A stretch of DNA of 64,000 nt from Desulfovibrionaceae bacterium (GCA_015709315.1 JACCQI010000009.1:1-64000), one strand, 5' to 3'; shown: positions 1 through 9,285, numbered from the stretch's first letter. The notes: generated from the sequence alone by a model not told the origin. A program made the numbers and translations.

Positions 1-70
1 TCATGAACAGACAGTAAACAACTGTCTAGACTATTTCAAGAGTTAAATGCTCTAGCGGATTGATCCAAAA

Positions 71-100
71 AGAAAGGGGCTTCTTTTGAAGCCCCTTTTT
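71..100 (-). terminator. Intrinsic terminator after ndk-proC
   Basis: An 8-bp perfect stem (76-83 with 88-95, four-base loop) is flanked by A-runs and T-runs on both sides. It lies just beyond the proC stop codon, so it should end the ndk-proC transcript and could work in both directions. Confidence 0.85.
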
Positions 101-102
101 CG

Positions 103-906
103 TTACTTTTCGCCGAGTTCCACACTTCGATAGTACGACTCGAAGACACCGTCGATGATGTCTCCCCTGAGTGATTGCCTGTCGAAATGCATAAGCGCCC
201 GAATGGTCGTGCCCGCGGGCGAGGTGACCATCTCCCGAAGCTGGGTGACGGGGTGCTCGGACTGCGCGGCCAGCTTGGCCGAACCGAGGAACAGGCCCTT
301 GACCATTTCCGTGGACTGGCCCCGGCTCAGGCCGAGCGCCACGCCCGATTCGATCATGGCCTCCATGAAGTAGAACACGTAGGCCGGGCCGGAACCGATG
401 ACGCCGGTGAAGGCGTCGAACATCTTCTCCGGCAGGACATGCGCCTGGCCGATGGCCGCGAACATGTCGGGGACGAATTGCTTCATCTCGTCGGTCAGGT
501 TTTCATTTTCCAGACAGATGGCGGACACGGATTCGTTGACCAGGGCGGCCGTGTTGGGCATGACCCGAACCACGGCGCAACGCCCCTCGGTCCAATCCTC
601 GAACCGTTTGAGGGGCAGCCCGGCGCAGATGGAAACGAGGCATTTGGAGGCGTCCAGGTTGGCCGCGATCTCCCTGACCACCCCCTCGGCGTGCTGGGGT
701 TTGACCGCGAGCACGATGTAGTCGCAGATCTTGGCCAGATCCACGGCGGTTTCCTGCATGACCACACCGAATTCCTCGGAAAGCTGCCTGAGCTTGGTCA
801 TGTTCTGGTCCGTGCCGTGCAGCTCGATGTCGTCACGGGAGATCAGGCCGCGAATGATGGCCGACCCCATGTTGCCTACGCCTATGAATCCGATTTTCTT
901 GGTCAT
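103..906 (-). CDS. proC: Pyrroline-5-carboxylate reductase
   Basis: Catalyses the last step of proline synthesis, the NAD(P)H-dependent reduction of pyrroline-5-carboxylate, in the cytosol. The 267-residue length is normal for the family. The N-terminal Rossmann motif GFIGVGNMGSA is at residues 6-16, AVKP at 67-70, VMPNT at 115-119, GSGPAY at 171-176, and the C-terminal dimerisation and substrate segment VTSPAGTT at 227-234. Its ATG shares one base with the TAA of ndk, so the two are probably translationally coupled. Nothing looks damaged. Confidence 0.97.
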   Translation of the reverse strand: MTKKIGFIGVGNMGSAIIRGLISRDDIELHGTDQNMTKLRQLSEEFGVVMQETAVDLAKICDYIVLAVKPQHAEGVVREIAANLDASKCLVSICAGLPLKRFEDWTEGRCAVVRVMPNTAALVNESVSAICLENENLTDEMKQFVPDMFAAIGQAHVLPEKMFDAFTGVIGSGPAYVFYFMEAMIESGVALGLSRGQSTEMVKGLFLGSAKLAAQSEHPVTQLREMVTSPAGTTIRALMHFDRQSLRGDIIDGVFESYYRSVELGEK

Positions 907-1328
907 TATCCCACCAGCTCGTCGTCGTTGAAGAAGTATGCCACCTCGGTCTTGGCGGTGTCGGGACCGTCGGAACCGTGGCAGGCGTTGTTCTGGATAT
1001 TCTGGCCGTACTTGGCGCGGATGGAGCCCTCGGCCGCGTCGGCCGGGTTGGTGGCGCCCATCAGCTTGCGGTAGTTCTCGATGGCGTTCTCGCCTTCCAG
1101 GCAGGAGACGACCACCGGGCCGGAAATCATGTAGTCGACCAGTTCACCGAAGAAGGGACGTTCCTTGTGAACGGCGTAGAAGCCTTCAGCCTTGGGACGG
1201 TCCATGCGGATCATCTTCATGCCTTTGATCTTCAGGCCGGAGTCGGTGATCATTTTCAGGATGTCGGCGATCAGTCCGCGCTCGACGGCGTCGGGCTTGA
1301 TGATGGAAAAAGTGCGTTCGTTAGCCAT
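906..1328 (-). CDS. ndk: Nucleoside diphosphate kinase
   Basis: Transfers the gamma phosphate from ATP to nucleoside diphosphates through a phospho-histidine. The protein is 140 residues. KPDAVERG is at 11-18, and the active-site block NNACHGSDG at 113-121 contains the catalytic His117. An upstream in-frame extension exists, but the ATG at 1326-1328 gives the standard N-terminus and has a GGAGG ribosome binding site about 6 nt upstream (1335-1339). It is the first gene of the ndk-proC pair. Confidence 0.97.
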   Translation of the reverse strand: MANERTFSIIKPDAVERGLIADILKMITDSGLKIKGMKMIRMDRPKAEGFYAVHKERPFFGELVDYMISGPVVVSCLEGENAIENYRKLMGATNPADAAEGSIRAKYGQNIQNNACHGSDGPDTAKTEVAYFFNDDELVG

Positions 1329-1410
1329 GAAAAGCCTCCGTTTGTCGTTATACTTATACGTATCGGCAGGAATTTGCCAGTCTGTCCGAAAGGGCGAACC
1401 GCTTTGATCC

Positions 1411-2208
1411 TTACCCCAACAGCATGCGGTCGGAGACCACCCCGTCCCCGCCGCGAAGGTCGGCGAACCGCTGAAGCAGATCTTCGACCCTGAGATTCTT
1501 CTTTTCCTCGCTCTTGATGTCCAGGACGATCCGGCCCCGGTGGAACATGATGAGCCGGTTGCCCATGGCAATGGCTTCCTTCATGTTGTGGGTGACCATG
1601 AGGGTGGTCAGCTTTTCCGTACCCACGATCTCGTCCGTCAGGTCCAGGACCATGGCCCCGGTCTTCGGGTCCAGGGCGGCTGTGTGTTCGTCCAGAAGCA
1701 GCAGCTTGGGCCTGACCAGGGTGGCCATGAGCATGGTCAGCGCCTGACGCTGGCCGCCGGAGAGCAGGCCGGTGTGCGTCTTCAGCCGGTCCTCCAGCCC
1801 AAGGCCGAGCACGGCCAGCTTTTCGCGGAAAAACTCCCTGTCGCGCGTCCTGACGCCCTTGCCCAGCCCGCGCTTCAATCCGCGCTTGTTGGCCATGGCC
1901 AGGTTCTGCTCGATGGTCGCCCCGGCGCAGGTGCCGAGGAGCGGGTCCTGGAAGACCCGGCCGATGAGCGCGGCGCGCTTGTATTCCGGCCAGCGGGTGA
2001 TGTCCGTGCCGTCCAGGACGACTCTGCCCGCGTCGATGGGGAACATGCCCGCCAGGGCATTGAGAAACGTGGACTTGCCCGCGCCGTTGGAGCCGATGAT
2101 GGTGATGAAGTCGCCGTCGGCCACTTCCAGGTCCACGCCGCTCAAGGCGGTCACTTCATTGACGTCGCCTTTGTTGAACGCCTTTATCATGCCGGTGACG
2201 GAAATCAT
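1411..2208 (-). CDS. ABC transporter ATP-binding protein (TrpXYZ-like)
   Basis: ATPase of an importer, 265 residues. Walker A GSNGAGKS is at 39-46, the signature LSGGQ at 149-153, Walker B with the D-loop at about 168-180, and the switch His at 207. The start overlaps the permease stop (ATGA, 4 nt), showing coupling. The SBP/permease/ATPase order with a PF04392-type binding protein resembles the TrpXYZ-like aromatic-amino-acid or unknown-substrate importers. The substrate cannot be fixed from sequence. Confidence 0.9.
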   Translation of the reverse strand: MISVTGMIKAFNKGDVNEVTALSGVDLEVADGDFITIIGSNGAGKSTFLNALAGMFPIDAGRVVLDGTDITRWPEYKRAALIGRVFQDPLLGTCAGATIEQNLAMANKRGLKRGLGKGVRTRDREFFREKLAVLGLGLEDRLKTHTGLLSGGQRQALTMLMATLVRPKLLLLDEHTAALDPKTGAMVLDLTDEIVGTEKLTTLMVTHNMKEAIAMGNRLIMFHRGRIVLDIKSEEKKNLRVEDLLQRFADLRGGDGVVSDRMLLG

Positions 2209-3107
2209 TGCACGGCCCTCCCGGCGAGAAATTTGCGTTTTATCCTGGGCATGACCAGGGCCACGACCACCAGGACGGCGGTGATCAGGTTCAGGTCGCT
2301 CGGGGTGATGGAGAACGAGCCGAGCTTCATGCCCAGGGCCAGGGCGATGGCGATGCGGTAGAGCACCGAACCGAGCAGGGCCGCGACCAGCGCGCGGGAA
2401 ACGGTCTTGTCGCCGAACACGGTCTCGCCGATGATGACCGAGGCCAGGCCCGCGACAATGGTGCCCACGCCCATGTTCACGTCGGCCGCGCCCTGATTCT
2501 GCGCCACCAGCGCGCCCGAGGCGGCCACCAGGGCGTTGGAAAGCCCCACGCCGAAGATGATGACGTTGTCGGTGTTCACGCCCTGGCTGGTAATCATCTG
2601 CATGTTGTCGCCCGTGGCCAGGAAGGCCAGCCCCTGCTCGGTGTGCAAAAACCAGATGAGCACGGCTACCACCGCGAAACAGATGACGGCGAAGAGCAGG
2701 GGAGTGGAGTGTTGCGGCAGCATGCCGGTCCACTCGCGGAATCGGTCAACCACGGTTTCCTGGCCGAGCAGGGCCATGTTGGGCCGCCCCATGATGCGCA
2801 GGTTGATGGAGTACAGCGCGATCATGCTCAGGATGGACGCCAGCAGGTGGAGAATCTTGAACTTGGTGTTCAGGATGCCGGTGATCATGCCCGCCAGAAA
2901 ACCCGCGCCGCCGGCCATGAAGATGGAAACGAGCGGGGAGTGGCCCGAGGTGATGGCCACGGCGGAGACCGACGCGCCCAGGGGCAGGCTGCCGTCCACG
3001 GTCAGGTCCGGGAAATCGAGGATGCGGAAGGTCAGGTACACGCCGATGACCATCAGGCCGTAGGCAAAGCCCTGTTCGACTGCTCCGAAAAATGCGTAAA
3101 AAGTCAT
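2205..3107 (-). CDS. ABC transporter permease (TrpY-like, BPD_transp_2 type)
   Basis: Polytopic inner-membrane permease of about 300 residues and roughly eight or nine hydrophobic helices. It begins with a short stretch followed by LMVIGVYLTFRILDFPDLTV, which is typical of the branched-chain/ribose-type permease family used by TrpXYZ systems. The start chosen is the ATG at 3105-3107. An upstream ATG at 3138-3140 would add 11 residues and cannot be excluded. The 3-prime end overlaps the ATPase start. A hairpin lies between this gene and its binding-protein gene. Confidence 0.88.
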   Translation of the reverse strand: MTFYAFFGAVEQGFAYGLMVIGVYLTFRILDFPDLTVDGSLPLGASVSAVAITSGHSPLVSIFMAGGAGFLAGMITGILNTKFKILHLLASILSMIALYSINLRIMGRPNMALLGQETVVDRFREWTGMLPQHSTPLLFAVICFAVVAVLIWFLHTEQGLAFLATGDNMQMITSQGVNTDNVIIFGVGLSNALVAASGALVAQNQGAADVNMGVGTIVAGLASVIIGETVFGDKTVSRALVAALLGSVLYRIAIALALGMKLGSFSITPSDLNLITAVLVVVALVMPRIKRKFLAGRAVQ

Positions 3108-3157
3108 AATTGTGCCTGTTTGCAGGAAAGCCGCGACCACGAGGTCGTCCGATGCCG

Positions 3158-3192
3158 AAAAAAGAAAAAAGGCGCGTCGCGGGCAACGCGCC
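3158..3192 (-). terminator. Hairpin and U-tract between binding protein and permease genes
   Basis: A 7-bp GC-rich stem (3171-3177 with 3186-3192) is followed on the minus strand by two T-runs interrupted by one C (3158-3170). In this position it should let only part of the transcripts continue into the permease and ATPase genes, a common way to overproduce the binding protein. Confidence 0.75.
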
Positions 3193-3228
3193 TTGTATCC
3201 TTTCTAAGGCCGCTTGGCAAATGCGCGT

Positions 3229-4176
3229 CTATTCAATGACCTTGGCGGCCCGCTTGACGAGGGCCTCGGGCAGGGTCACGCCCATGGCCCCGGCGGACTT
3301 CTTGTTCACATGCAGTTCGAGGTCGTGTAGGAATTCCACGGGCATGGCGCCGGGGGCGGCGCCGTCGACCAGAATCCTGGCGATCATGTCGCCGGTCTGG
3401 AGTCCCATCTTGTAGTAATCCACGGCCACGGCGGCAATGGCTCCGCGCGCCACGGAATCCACGTCGCCGACGATGAGCGGCAGCTTGTTGTCCATGCAGA
3501 CCTTCACAACGGACTCGATGGCCGAGATCACGGTGTTGTCGGTGCCCACATAGACCGCATCGCAGCGGCCGACAAGGCTCTTGGCGGCCTGGTACACGCC
3601 GCTGGAATTGGAGATGGTCGATTCCACGACCTCGATGCCCTGCTTGTCGGCCTCGGCCCTGAGGTCCTTCAGGTTGGGCACGGAATTGGGCTCGCCGGAG
3701 TTGTAGATGATGCCGATGGCCTTCAAGTCGGGCACGACCTCCCTGATAAGGGCCACATGCTTGTCCATGGGGCTCTTGTCGGACATGCCGGTGATGTTGC
3801 CGCCGCCCGAGTTTTGCAGGTCCTTGACCAGACCGGCGGCCATGGGATCGGTGACGCCGGTGAAGACCACGGGACGGTCCTTGATCTTCTGGGCCGCGGC
3901 CTGTGCGCCGGGGGTGGCGATGGCCAGGACCAGGTCGGGCCGCTCGCCCATGATCTGGCTGATGATCTGCGTGTTGGTGGCCATGTTGCCCTGGGCGATA
4001 TGGACGTTGTAGGTCACGTCCAACCCCATCTCCTTCAATCTGTCGGCCACGCCGTTGCGCATGGCGTCCAAAGCGGGATGCTCGACGATCTGGGTGACGG
4101 AAATGGTATAGCTCTTGGCAAAGGCGGTGGCGGCGAGCAACAGGACTGCGGCCGCGATCAAAACGATTTTCTTCAT
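3229..4176 (-). CDS. ABC transporter substrate-binding protein (TrpX-like, PF04392 type)
   Basis: Periplasmic binding protein of 315 residues with a clear signal peptide (MKK, a hydrophobic core, cleavage likely after AFA near residue 20). The mature start SYTISVTQIVEHPALDAMR and the internal segments VFTGVTDP, GIIYNSGEPNS and AVYVGTDNTV match the ABC_sub_bind family. A strong GAGGAGG ribosome binding site precedes the ATG. It is the first gene of the importer operon. Some relatives bind tryptophan or other aromatic compounds, but the ligand here is unknown. Confidence 0.9.
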   Translation of the reverse strand: MKKIVLIAAAVLLLAATAFAKSYTISVTQIVEHPALDAMRNGVADRLKEMGLDVTYNVHIAQGNMATNTQIISQIMGERPDLVLAIATPGAQAAAQKIKDRPVVFTGVTDPMAAGLVKDLQNSGGGNITGMSDKSPMDKHVALIREVVPDLKAIGIIYNSGEPNSVPNLKDLRAEADKQGIEVVESTISNSSGVYQAAKSLVGRCDAVYVGTDNTVISAIESVVKVCMDNKLPLIVGDVDSVARGAIAAVAVDYYKMGLQTGDMIARILVDGAAPGAMPVEFLHDLELHVNKKSAGAMGVTLPEALVKRAAKVIE

Positions 4177-4205
4177 GGGATTGGACTCCTCCTCGAATTA
4201 TTGCA

Positions 4206-4241
4206 GTGAAAACCATTCACAACTGAAGCGGGCAAAGTCAA
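4206..4241 (-). promoter_or_regulatory. Candidate promoter/operator of the ABC importer
   Basis: On the minus strand a TTGACT hexamer (4241-4236) is followed by a GTGAA-N5-TTCAC inverted repeat (4206-4220) where a -10 box would fall. The -10 match is weak, so the operator is the more convincing part. No binding protein can be named. Confidence 0.3.
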
Positions 4242-4264
4242 GGCGTTTCGGCCGGAAGCGGGCG

Positions 4265-4292
4265 AGAAAAAAGGGCCGCGTAAAGCGGCCCC
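4265..4292 (-). terminator. Intrinsic terminator after fliM
   Basis: A GC-rich stem (4273-4279 with 4285-4291, five-base loop) is followed by a T6 tract when read on the minus strand. It lies about 25 nt past the fliM stop. Confidence 0.85.
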
Positions 4293-4316
4293 GGAAAGAC
4301 ATGGGAATCGCGGCGA

Positions 4317-5294
4317 TCAGTAGCGGATTTCCTCCTCCTTGATCACCTTGAATGCCTTGTTGCCCTTGACGCGGCCGGGCAACCCCTTGAACTTGCGGAC
4401 GCCTTCCACTTCGGCTTCCAGCAACTCGTCCTCGTCCGTATCCAGGAGGATGATGTCCCCCTCCTGAAGATAAAGAAGCTGGCGGCCGCTGATGGCGGTC
4501 TTGCCCATGCGGACGACCATTTCCACGGGAGTTTCCATAAGCCGCTCCTTGAAGCGGTTGATCCAGACGTGGTCCACCTCCAGCCGCTCGGACTGGAAGG
4601 AGGCGTGCAGCTTGGACCGGATGGGTTCCATGGTGGCGTAGGGCAGGCAGCAGATGAGCGATCCGATGGCGTTTTCCAGCTCCACCTCGAAGGTCACGAC
4701 AATGACCACGTCCGAAGGCGGAACAATGGCCGCGAACTGCGGGTTGACCTCGGTGCGGACCATTTCCACGTGAACCTCGTGTACCGGCTTCCAGGATTCC
4801 TCCATGTTGGCCAGGGCGATCTTGACCACGCGTTCGACAATGGCCTGCTCGATGGGCGTGAAGTCGCGCCCCTCGACCTTGGGCTGGGAACCCGCGCCGC
4901 CGAAAAAATTCTCGACCAGAGCGAAGACGAGGCGGGAGTCCACGACCAGCAGGGCGTTGCCGCGCAGAGGGTCCATCTTGAAGATCGAGATGGACGTGGG
5001 CACGGGCAGGGACCGCATGAAGTCGCCGAACTTGGACATGTCGATGGAGATGGGGTTGATGTCCACACGCTTTCGCATGGTGTTGGCCAGCGCGTTGGTA
5101 CACAACCGGGAGAAGCGGTCGTTGACGATTTCGAGAACCGGCATGCGGCCGCGAATGATCCTGTCCTGATTGGCCAGGTCGAACGAGACCACCCCGGTAT
5201 CGTCCTCCGGTATCTCGGTCTCCGTTTCGACGTCCCCCCCGGAAAGCCCGCGGAGCAGGGCATCAACTTCATCTTGTTCGAGGATTTTGCTCAT
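4317..5294 (-). CDS. fliM: Flagellar motor switch protein FliM
   Basis: C-ring protein that binds phospho-CheY and sets the direction of flagellar rotation. Length is 325 residues. The N-terminal CheY-P docking peptide is visible as ILEQDEVDALL (residues 4-14), followed by the CheC-like middle domain (for example KFGDFMRSLPVPTSI) and a C-terminal SpoA/FliN-like domain near 250-320 (GRQLLYLQEGDIILLDTDED). It stands alone: its neighbours are a transporter and cell-wall genes, not other flagellar genes. Confidence 0.96.
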   Translation of the reverse strand: MSKILEQDEVDALLRGLSGGDVETETEIPEDDTGVVSFDLANQDRIIRGRMPVLEIVNDRFSRLCTNALANTMRKRVDINPISIDMSKFGDFMRSLPVPTSISIFKMDPLRGNALLVVDSRLVFALVENFFGGAGSQPKVEGRDFTPIEQAIVERVVKIALANMEESWKPVHEVHVEMVRTEVNPQFAAIVPPSDVVIVVTFEVELENAIGSLICCLPYATMEPIRSKLHASFQSERLEVDHVWINRFKERLMETPVEMVVRMGKTAISGRQLLYLQEGDIILLDTDEDELLEAEVEGVRKFKGLPGRVKGNKAFKVIKEEEIRY

Positions 5295-5580
5295 CGGTGA
5301 ACAGCCTCATTTTACGGCCGGTATCCGGCCAACTTGTACCGGCCCATGCCGGGTTTTTGAACATCGCCTTGACAGTAGCAAAAAACGGGCCGGTCCATAC
5401 GCCTTGCCTATCGGCAATTTTCACTATTTGCTTAACTTTTCTTGTACAATGCACCGGCCCGGGTGGCAATGGGCACGCTCCCAACCGGGACAATTATTCT
5501 TGAAAAACACTAGACTTTTTCTAGAAAGTGATTTTCTACGGTTAAATATCAAATAATTACAGTGTGTTGGGCGTTTAGCG

Positions 5581-6813
5581 CTATTGTTTGGGAGGCAGTT
5601 TGGACAGCGAAATCATGGATACGGACGGATCCCTGGTCTTTTGCCATGCACGCAGGGCCTCGAGCGTGGCCTTGTGGGGATGGCCGATGGCAATGGCCGA
5701 TCCGTTGTGCCGTGCGACCCGCTCGGCCTTCCTGAGCTGGAGCACTATGGCGTTCACATCCTTGACGTTGTCCAGGAAGGTGTCTCTTTTGTAGAAGGAA
5801 ATGGCCGTTGAACGGGCAACGCTTTCGCCCACGCTTCGAGGAGAGGTCATGGAGTCCAGGAAAAAAAGTCCATGCCGCTTGAATTCGGCCAGGGCGACGG
5901 CCATGCCCGGCTCGTGGGTGGTGAAGCGGGAACCCATGTGGTTGTTCACGCCGATGGCCTCGGGTATGGCCTTGAGGTTGGACCGGATGCGGTCCAACAG
6001 TTCGGCGTCGGACATGGACACGAACAGGGCGTCGTCGCCGGGATCGACCTTGGGATACCCCCTGGGTTCCATGGGAAAATGCACCAGGATGTCGCGCTGC
6101 TTCTGACTGATCAGTTCCACGGCCTTGCGGGTGAAGCTGGCATTGGGCCAGACAGCGAAGGTCAGCGGCAGGTCCAGCGCGATCAATCCTTTGAGCAGAG
6201 CCTGGTTTTCGCCCACATCGTCGATGACGATGGCCAACTTGGGGCCCTTGGCCTCGGGCCGGGCAATGATCCGGGGCCGGGATTCCAGCAGGAGCCGGTG
6301 GGTGATCCGGCCATTGATCTGAACCAGCGCCTCATCGTCGCCGTTGTCGAACAGGGCTGCGTCGGGCAAACGCTCGAACAACCGCTTGCGCAGGGTGACG
6401 AGAAACTGGCCCCGATTGTCCACCTTGGGGAACTGAAGGACCTGGTAGTGGTAGTCGTGGCCCTCGAAACGGCGCAACTCCACGTCCACCAGGTCGAGGT
6501 CGGCCATGGGCAAACCCAGATCGCGCAGGGTCTCGATGATGGCCAGGTCCGCCTGCTTGACGAAATCCTCCAGTTCGGAGGTGGCCTCCTCGTACTCACG
6601 GGGCGTGGCGGGTTCCGGCGACGCGGCCGGACCGGCCTGTATGACCTCGGGCGGCGGCGTCTTTTCGGTCAAAAGCGAAACGCCGAGCGAGACCAGGGCC
6701 ACGAAGGCCACGATGAAGATGGCAATAAGAGGACCGGGCCGATACACCTTTGCGAAAAATGCATCGAACCCGGTCTTCTTGGATGGCTTCTGTTCGGGAG
6801 ATCGTTCGTCCAT
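5581..6813 (-). CDS. Divergent polysaccharide deacetylase family protein (YibQ-like)
   Basis: Envelope protein of 410 residues with one N-terminal membrane anchor (about 28-48), a linker rich in Pro/Ala, and a C-terminal PF04748-type domain. Visible motifs are IDDVG (197-201), HFPMEP (245-250), NNHMGSRFT (290-298), and a late IAIGHPH. The two Asp and the His residues fit metal-dependent deacetylase chemistry, but activity in this family is not settled. It follows ctpA and the EnvC-like gene in one transcription unit, an arrangement shared with many proteobacteria, which suggests a role in septal or peptidoglycan remodelling. Confidence 0.9.
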   Translation of the reverse strand: MDERSPEQKPSKKTGFDAFFAKVYRPGPLIAIFIVAFVALVSLGVSLLTEKTPPPEVIQAGPAASPEPATPREYEEATSELEDFVKQADLAIIETLRDLGLPMADLDLVDVELRRFEGHDYHYQVLQFPKVDNRGQFLVTLRKRLFERLPDAALFDNGDDEALVQINGRITHRLLLESRPRIIARPEAKGPKLAIVIDDVGENQALLKGLIALDLPLTFAVWPNASFTRKAVELISQKQRDILVHFPMEPRGYPKVDPGDDALFVSMSDAELLDRIRSNLKAIPEAIGVNNHMGSRFTTHEPGMAVALAEFKRHGLFFLDSMTSPRSVGESVARSTAISFYKRDTFLDNVKDVNAIVLQLRKAERVARHNGSAIAIGHPHKATLEALRAWQKTRDPSVSMISLSKLPPKQ

Positions 6814-6832
6814 AAGACGGTCTGCCCGATGA

Positions 6833-8119
6833 TTACTTGATTTCCCGCAGCCTCGGCAGGCTCTTCACCAATTCGAGGGCCATGCGGAGCTGGTTGTCGC
6901 GGCCGAGCATTTCCTTGGCTTTTTCGGCATCCTTGTCCTTTTTGCCCTTCATGTCCTTCTCGCCGTTCTCCAGGTGGCCGCTCAGGTCCTTTTCGCGGAC
7001 CGTGAAGCGTGTACGCATGGAATCGTCATCGCCCTCGTGGGAAGCGACAAAGGGGATGCGCAGGTCAGGCTCGATGCCCTTGGCCTGGATGGAACGGCCG
7101 TTGGGGGTGTAGTAGAGCGAGGTGGTCAACTTGATGCCGGAGCCGTCGGACAGGGGGATGATCTGCTGGACCGACCCCTTGCCGAAGGACCGCTCGCCCA
7201 CCAGCAGGGAACGGTTGTGATCCTGAAGCGCGCCGGCAACGATTTCCGAGGCCGAGGCGGAACCGGCGTTGATCAGCGTGACCATGGGCACGTTGATCTC
7301 GCTCTCGTTCTTGGAGGCGTAGAAGTCCTTGCGGCTGGAAGCGTCCCGGCCCTGGATATAGACGATGGTTCCCTTGTCGATGAAGGTGTCGGCCACGGAC
7401 ACGGCCTGGCCGAGAAGTCCGCCGGGGTTGTTGCGAAGGTCGAAGACGATGCCTTTGAGCTTGTGTTCCTTTTCGTAGTCCGCGATGGCGTCGCGCAGGT
7501 TGCGGGTGGAGGATTCCTGGAACTTGGTCAGGCGCAGGTAAAGGTAGCCGTCCTCCAGGGACTGGGTCTTGACGTTGACGATGGGGATGGTCCCGCGAAC
7601 GATGGGCACCTCGACGGGCTTGTTGGAATCCTTGTGCAGGATGAGCAGCTTGACCGTAGTGCCTTTTTCGCCGCGAATGCGCTTCACGGCGTCCATGAGG
7701 GTCATATCCTGGGTGGGTTCGCCGTCGATCTCCAAAATCAGGTCTCCGGCCAGCAGACCCGCCTTGTACGCGGGCGTGTCCTCGATGGGAGAAACGACCA
7801 GGAGGCGGCCTTGCTCCTGGGTGATCTCAATACCGATACCGCTGAACTTGCCTTCGGTATCCGCCTGCATTTCCTTGAAGTCCTCGGGGGAAAGATAGGT
7901 GGAGTGGGGGTCCAGCTCTTCCAGCATGCCCTTGATGGAATTGTCGATGAGTTCTTTTTTGGAAACGGGTTTCACATAGTGCCCTTCAACCATGTCGAGG
8001 ATCTGCGAGAACCGCTTGAGCGCCTCGAAGTGATCCTCCCGACCGGCCATGGAGGGGCCGGGGGCCACGGTCAGGGTAAAAAGCAGGAGAAAAGTGACTA
8101 TCCAAAGCGATACACGCAT
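6833..8119 (-). CDS. ctpA: S41 family C-terminal processing peptidase
   Basis: Periplasmic serine protease of 428 residues with a signal peptide, an S41 N-terminal helical region, a PDZ domain (about 85-170) and the protease core. GSASASE at 286-292 carries the nucleophile (Ser289 by comparison with CtpA/D1P), and SFGKG has the general-base Lys314, 25 residues later as in the family. It sits directly after the EnvC-like gene, a conserved pairing. The lysine-rich C-terminal tail is low complexity. The symbol follows the family and is not proof of substrate. Confidence 0.93.
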   Translation of the reverse strand: MRVSLWIVTFLLLFTLTVAPGPSMAGREDHFEALKRFSQILDMVEGHYVKPVSKKELIDNSIKGMLEELDPHSTYLSPEDFKEMQADTEGKFSGIGIEITQEQGRLLVVSPIEDTPAYKAGLLAGDLILEIDGEPTQDMTLMDAVKRIRGEKGTTVKLLILHKDSNKPVEVPIVRGTIPIVNVKTQSLEDGYLYLRLTKFQESSTRNLRDAIADYEKEHKLKGIVFDLRNNPGGLLGQAVSVADTFIDKGTIVYIQGRDASSRKDFYASKNESEINVPMVTLINAGSASASEIVAGALQDHNRSLLVGERSFGKGSVQQIIPLSDGSGIKLTTSLYYTPNGRSIQAKGIEPDLRIPFVASHEGDDDSMRTRFTVREKDLSGHLENGEKDMKGKKDKDAEKAKEMLGRDNQLRMALELVKSLPRLREIK

Positions 8120-8168
8120 GCATGCCTCCCGAGTATCGGAGTATTCTAGATTTTGCGGCTACAGTACA

Positions 8169-9275
8169 TCATTTGGAAGCTGTAAGCCAAGTTTTTGGGT
8201 TAATTGGTTTTTGATGAAAACGCAATTCAAAATACAGTCCCGGCCCATCCGCCTTGGGGCAATATCCGGCCACGCCCAGGGGTTCGTCCTTTTCAACCTC
8301 CTGGCCGTTCCGCACGTGGGTTTCGGATAAATAGGCATAAAGACTGTAATAATCATAACCATGATATACGATGACCACATGCCCGAAACCACGCAGGGTG
8401 TCGTTGTGCACCACCTTGCCCCAAAAGACGGACCGGATTTCGGCTCCCTCGGCGGCGCTGATGGTCATCCCCCGGACGGGCGGGGTGGCCCTGAGATTGA
8501 AACCCGCGACCAACCGTCCCTTTACCGGCCAGGGCAGGGTGCGCTTGTAGAGGGAGAACCGCTTGGTTTTTTGTGATTGAAGCTGGTACTTGAGGTCTTC
8601 GATGGTGGCCAGGATGTCGGTCAGCTCGGATTCCGCGTCTTTTCGCTGTTTCCGTATCTTCTTGAGATTCTTTCTGAGGGCGTATTTGTTGTTCAGGAGC
8701 CGGTCCTTGCTCTTGTTGACCTGGGCCAGCTGTTTCTCGGCCTCGATGGCCAGCAACCGCTGGTGTTCGAGGTTGGCCGCGATTTTCTTTGAATTGGCCT
8801 TGGCCTCGTCCAGCTTTCTGCTGGTGGCCTTGTAGATTTCGGCCAGCCAGTTGAACCGCCGGTCGAACATGGCCCAACTGTCCACGCCCACGAACCGCGA
8901 GCGGATGTTCTGCAGATGCACGGGCCACAGGGTTTTCATCAGGCCCGACAATTCAAGCGTGATGCGCTGTTTCTCCTTTTCAAGAATGAAATGATCCTGG
9001 CGGGTCTTTTTCTCGTTTTCCTTGATTTCGCCGAGCGCGGCCTCCTGCTTGCGGATCTTGCGCTGAAGCAGGCCCACGTCGTACTCGATGTCGGTCAGTT
9101 GCGTGGATATCTGTCCCGCCTGCCGGGTCAGTTCGCGGACCTTGGCCTCGTTTTCGTCGGCTCGCTGGTGTTCCTTCTGAAGCGTTTCATTCAAAATCAC
9201 GTCCCGTTCCTGTGCCGCCGCGGGAACGGCCGCCAGGCAGGCAATCAGCAATGTCAGCAGAATATTACGCAACAT
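8169..9275 (-). CDS. EnvC-like murein hydrolase activator (coiled coil plus degenerate LytM)
   Basis: Secreted protein of 368 residues with a signal peptide ending after AAA near residue 21, a long coiled coil (about 25-235, rich in E, K, Q and L), and a LytM/M23-type domain (about 255-365). The usual zinc ligands are missing: the HxxxD region reads MTISAAEG, the YAHLS position reads YAYLS, and HLHFE reads GLYFE. This is the pattern of EnvC, which does not cut peptidoglycan but switches on amidases at the septum. It is cotranscribed with ctpA and the deacetylase gene. Confidence 0.88.
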   Translation of the reverse strand: MLRNILLTLLIACLAAVPAAAQERDVILNETLQKEHQRADENEAKVRELTRQAGQISTQLTDIEYDVGLLQRKIRKQEAALGEIKENEKKTRQDHFILEKEKQRITLELSGLMKTLWPVHLQNIRSRFVGVDSWAMFDRRFNWLAEIYKATSRKLDEAKANSKKIAANLEHQRLLAIEAEKQLAQVNKSKDRLLNNKYALRKNLKKIRKQRKDAESELTDILATIEDLKYQLQSQKTKRFSLYKRTLPWPVKGRLVAGFNLRATPPVRGMTISAAEGAEIRSVFWGKVVHNDTLRGFGHVVIVYHGYDYYSLYAYLSETHVRNGQEVEKDEPLGVAGYCPKADGPGLYFELRFHQKPINPKTWLTASK

Positions 9276-9285
9276 GGACAGGATA

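Noticed and set aside
5339-5358. Hairpin CCGGC/GCCGG with T5 on the plus strand upstream of fliM
   Set aside because: No plus-strand gene precedes it; probably chance in a GC-rich leader.
5269-5493. 74-codon minus-strand frame upstream of fliM
   Set aside because: Overlaps the fliM start in another frame, and shows no domain or ribosome binding site.
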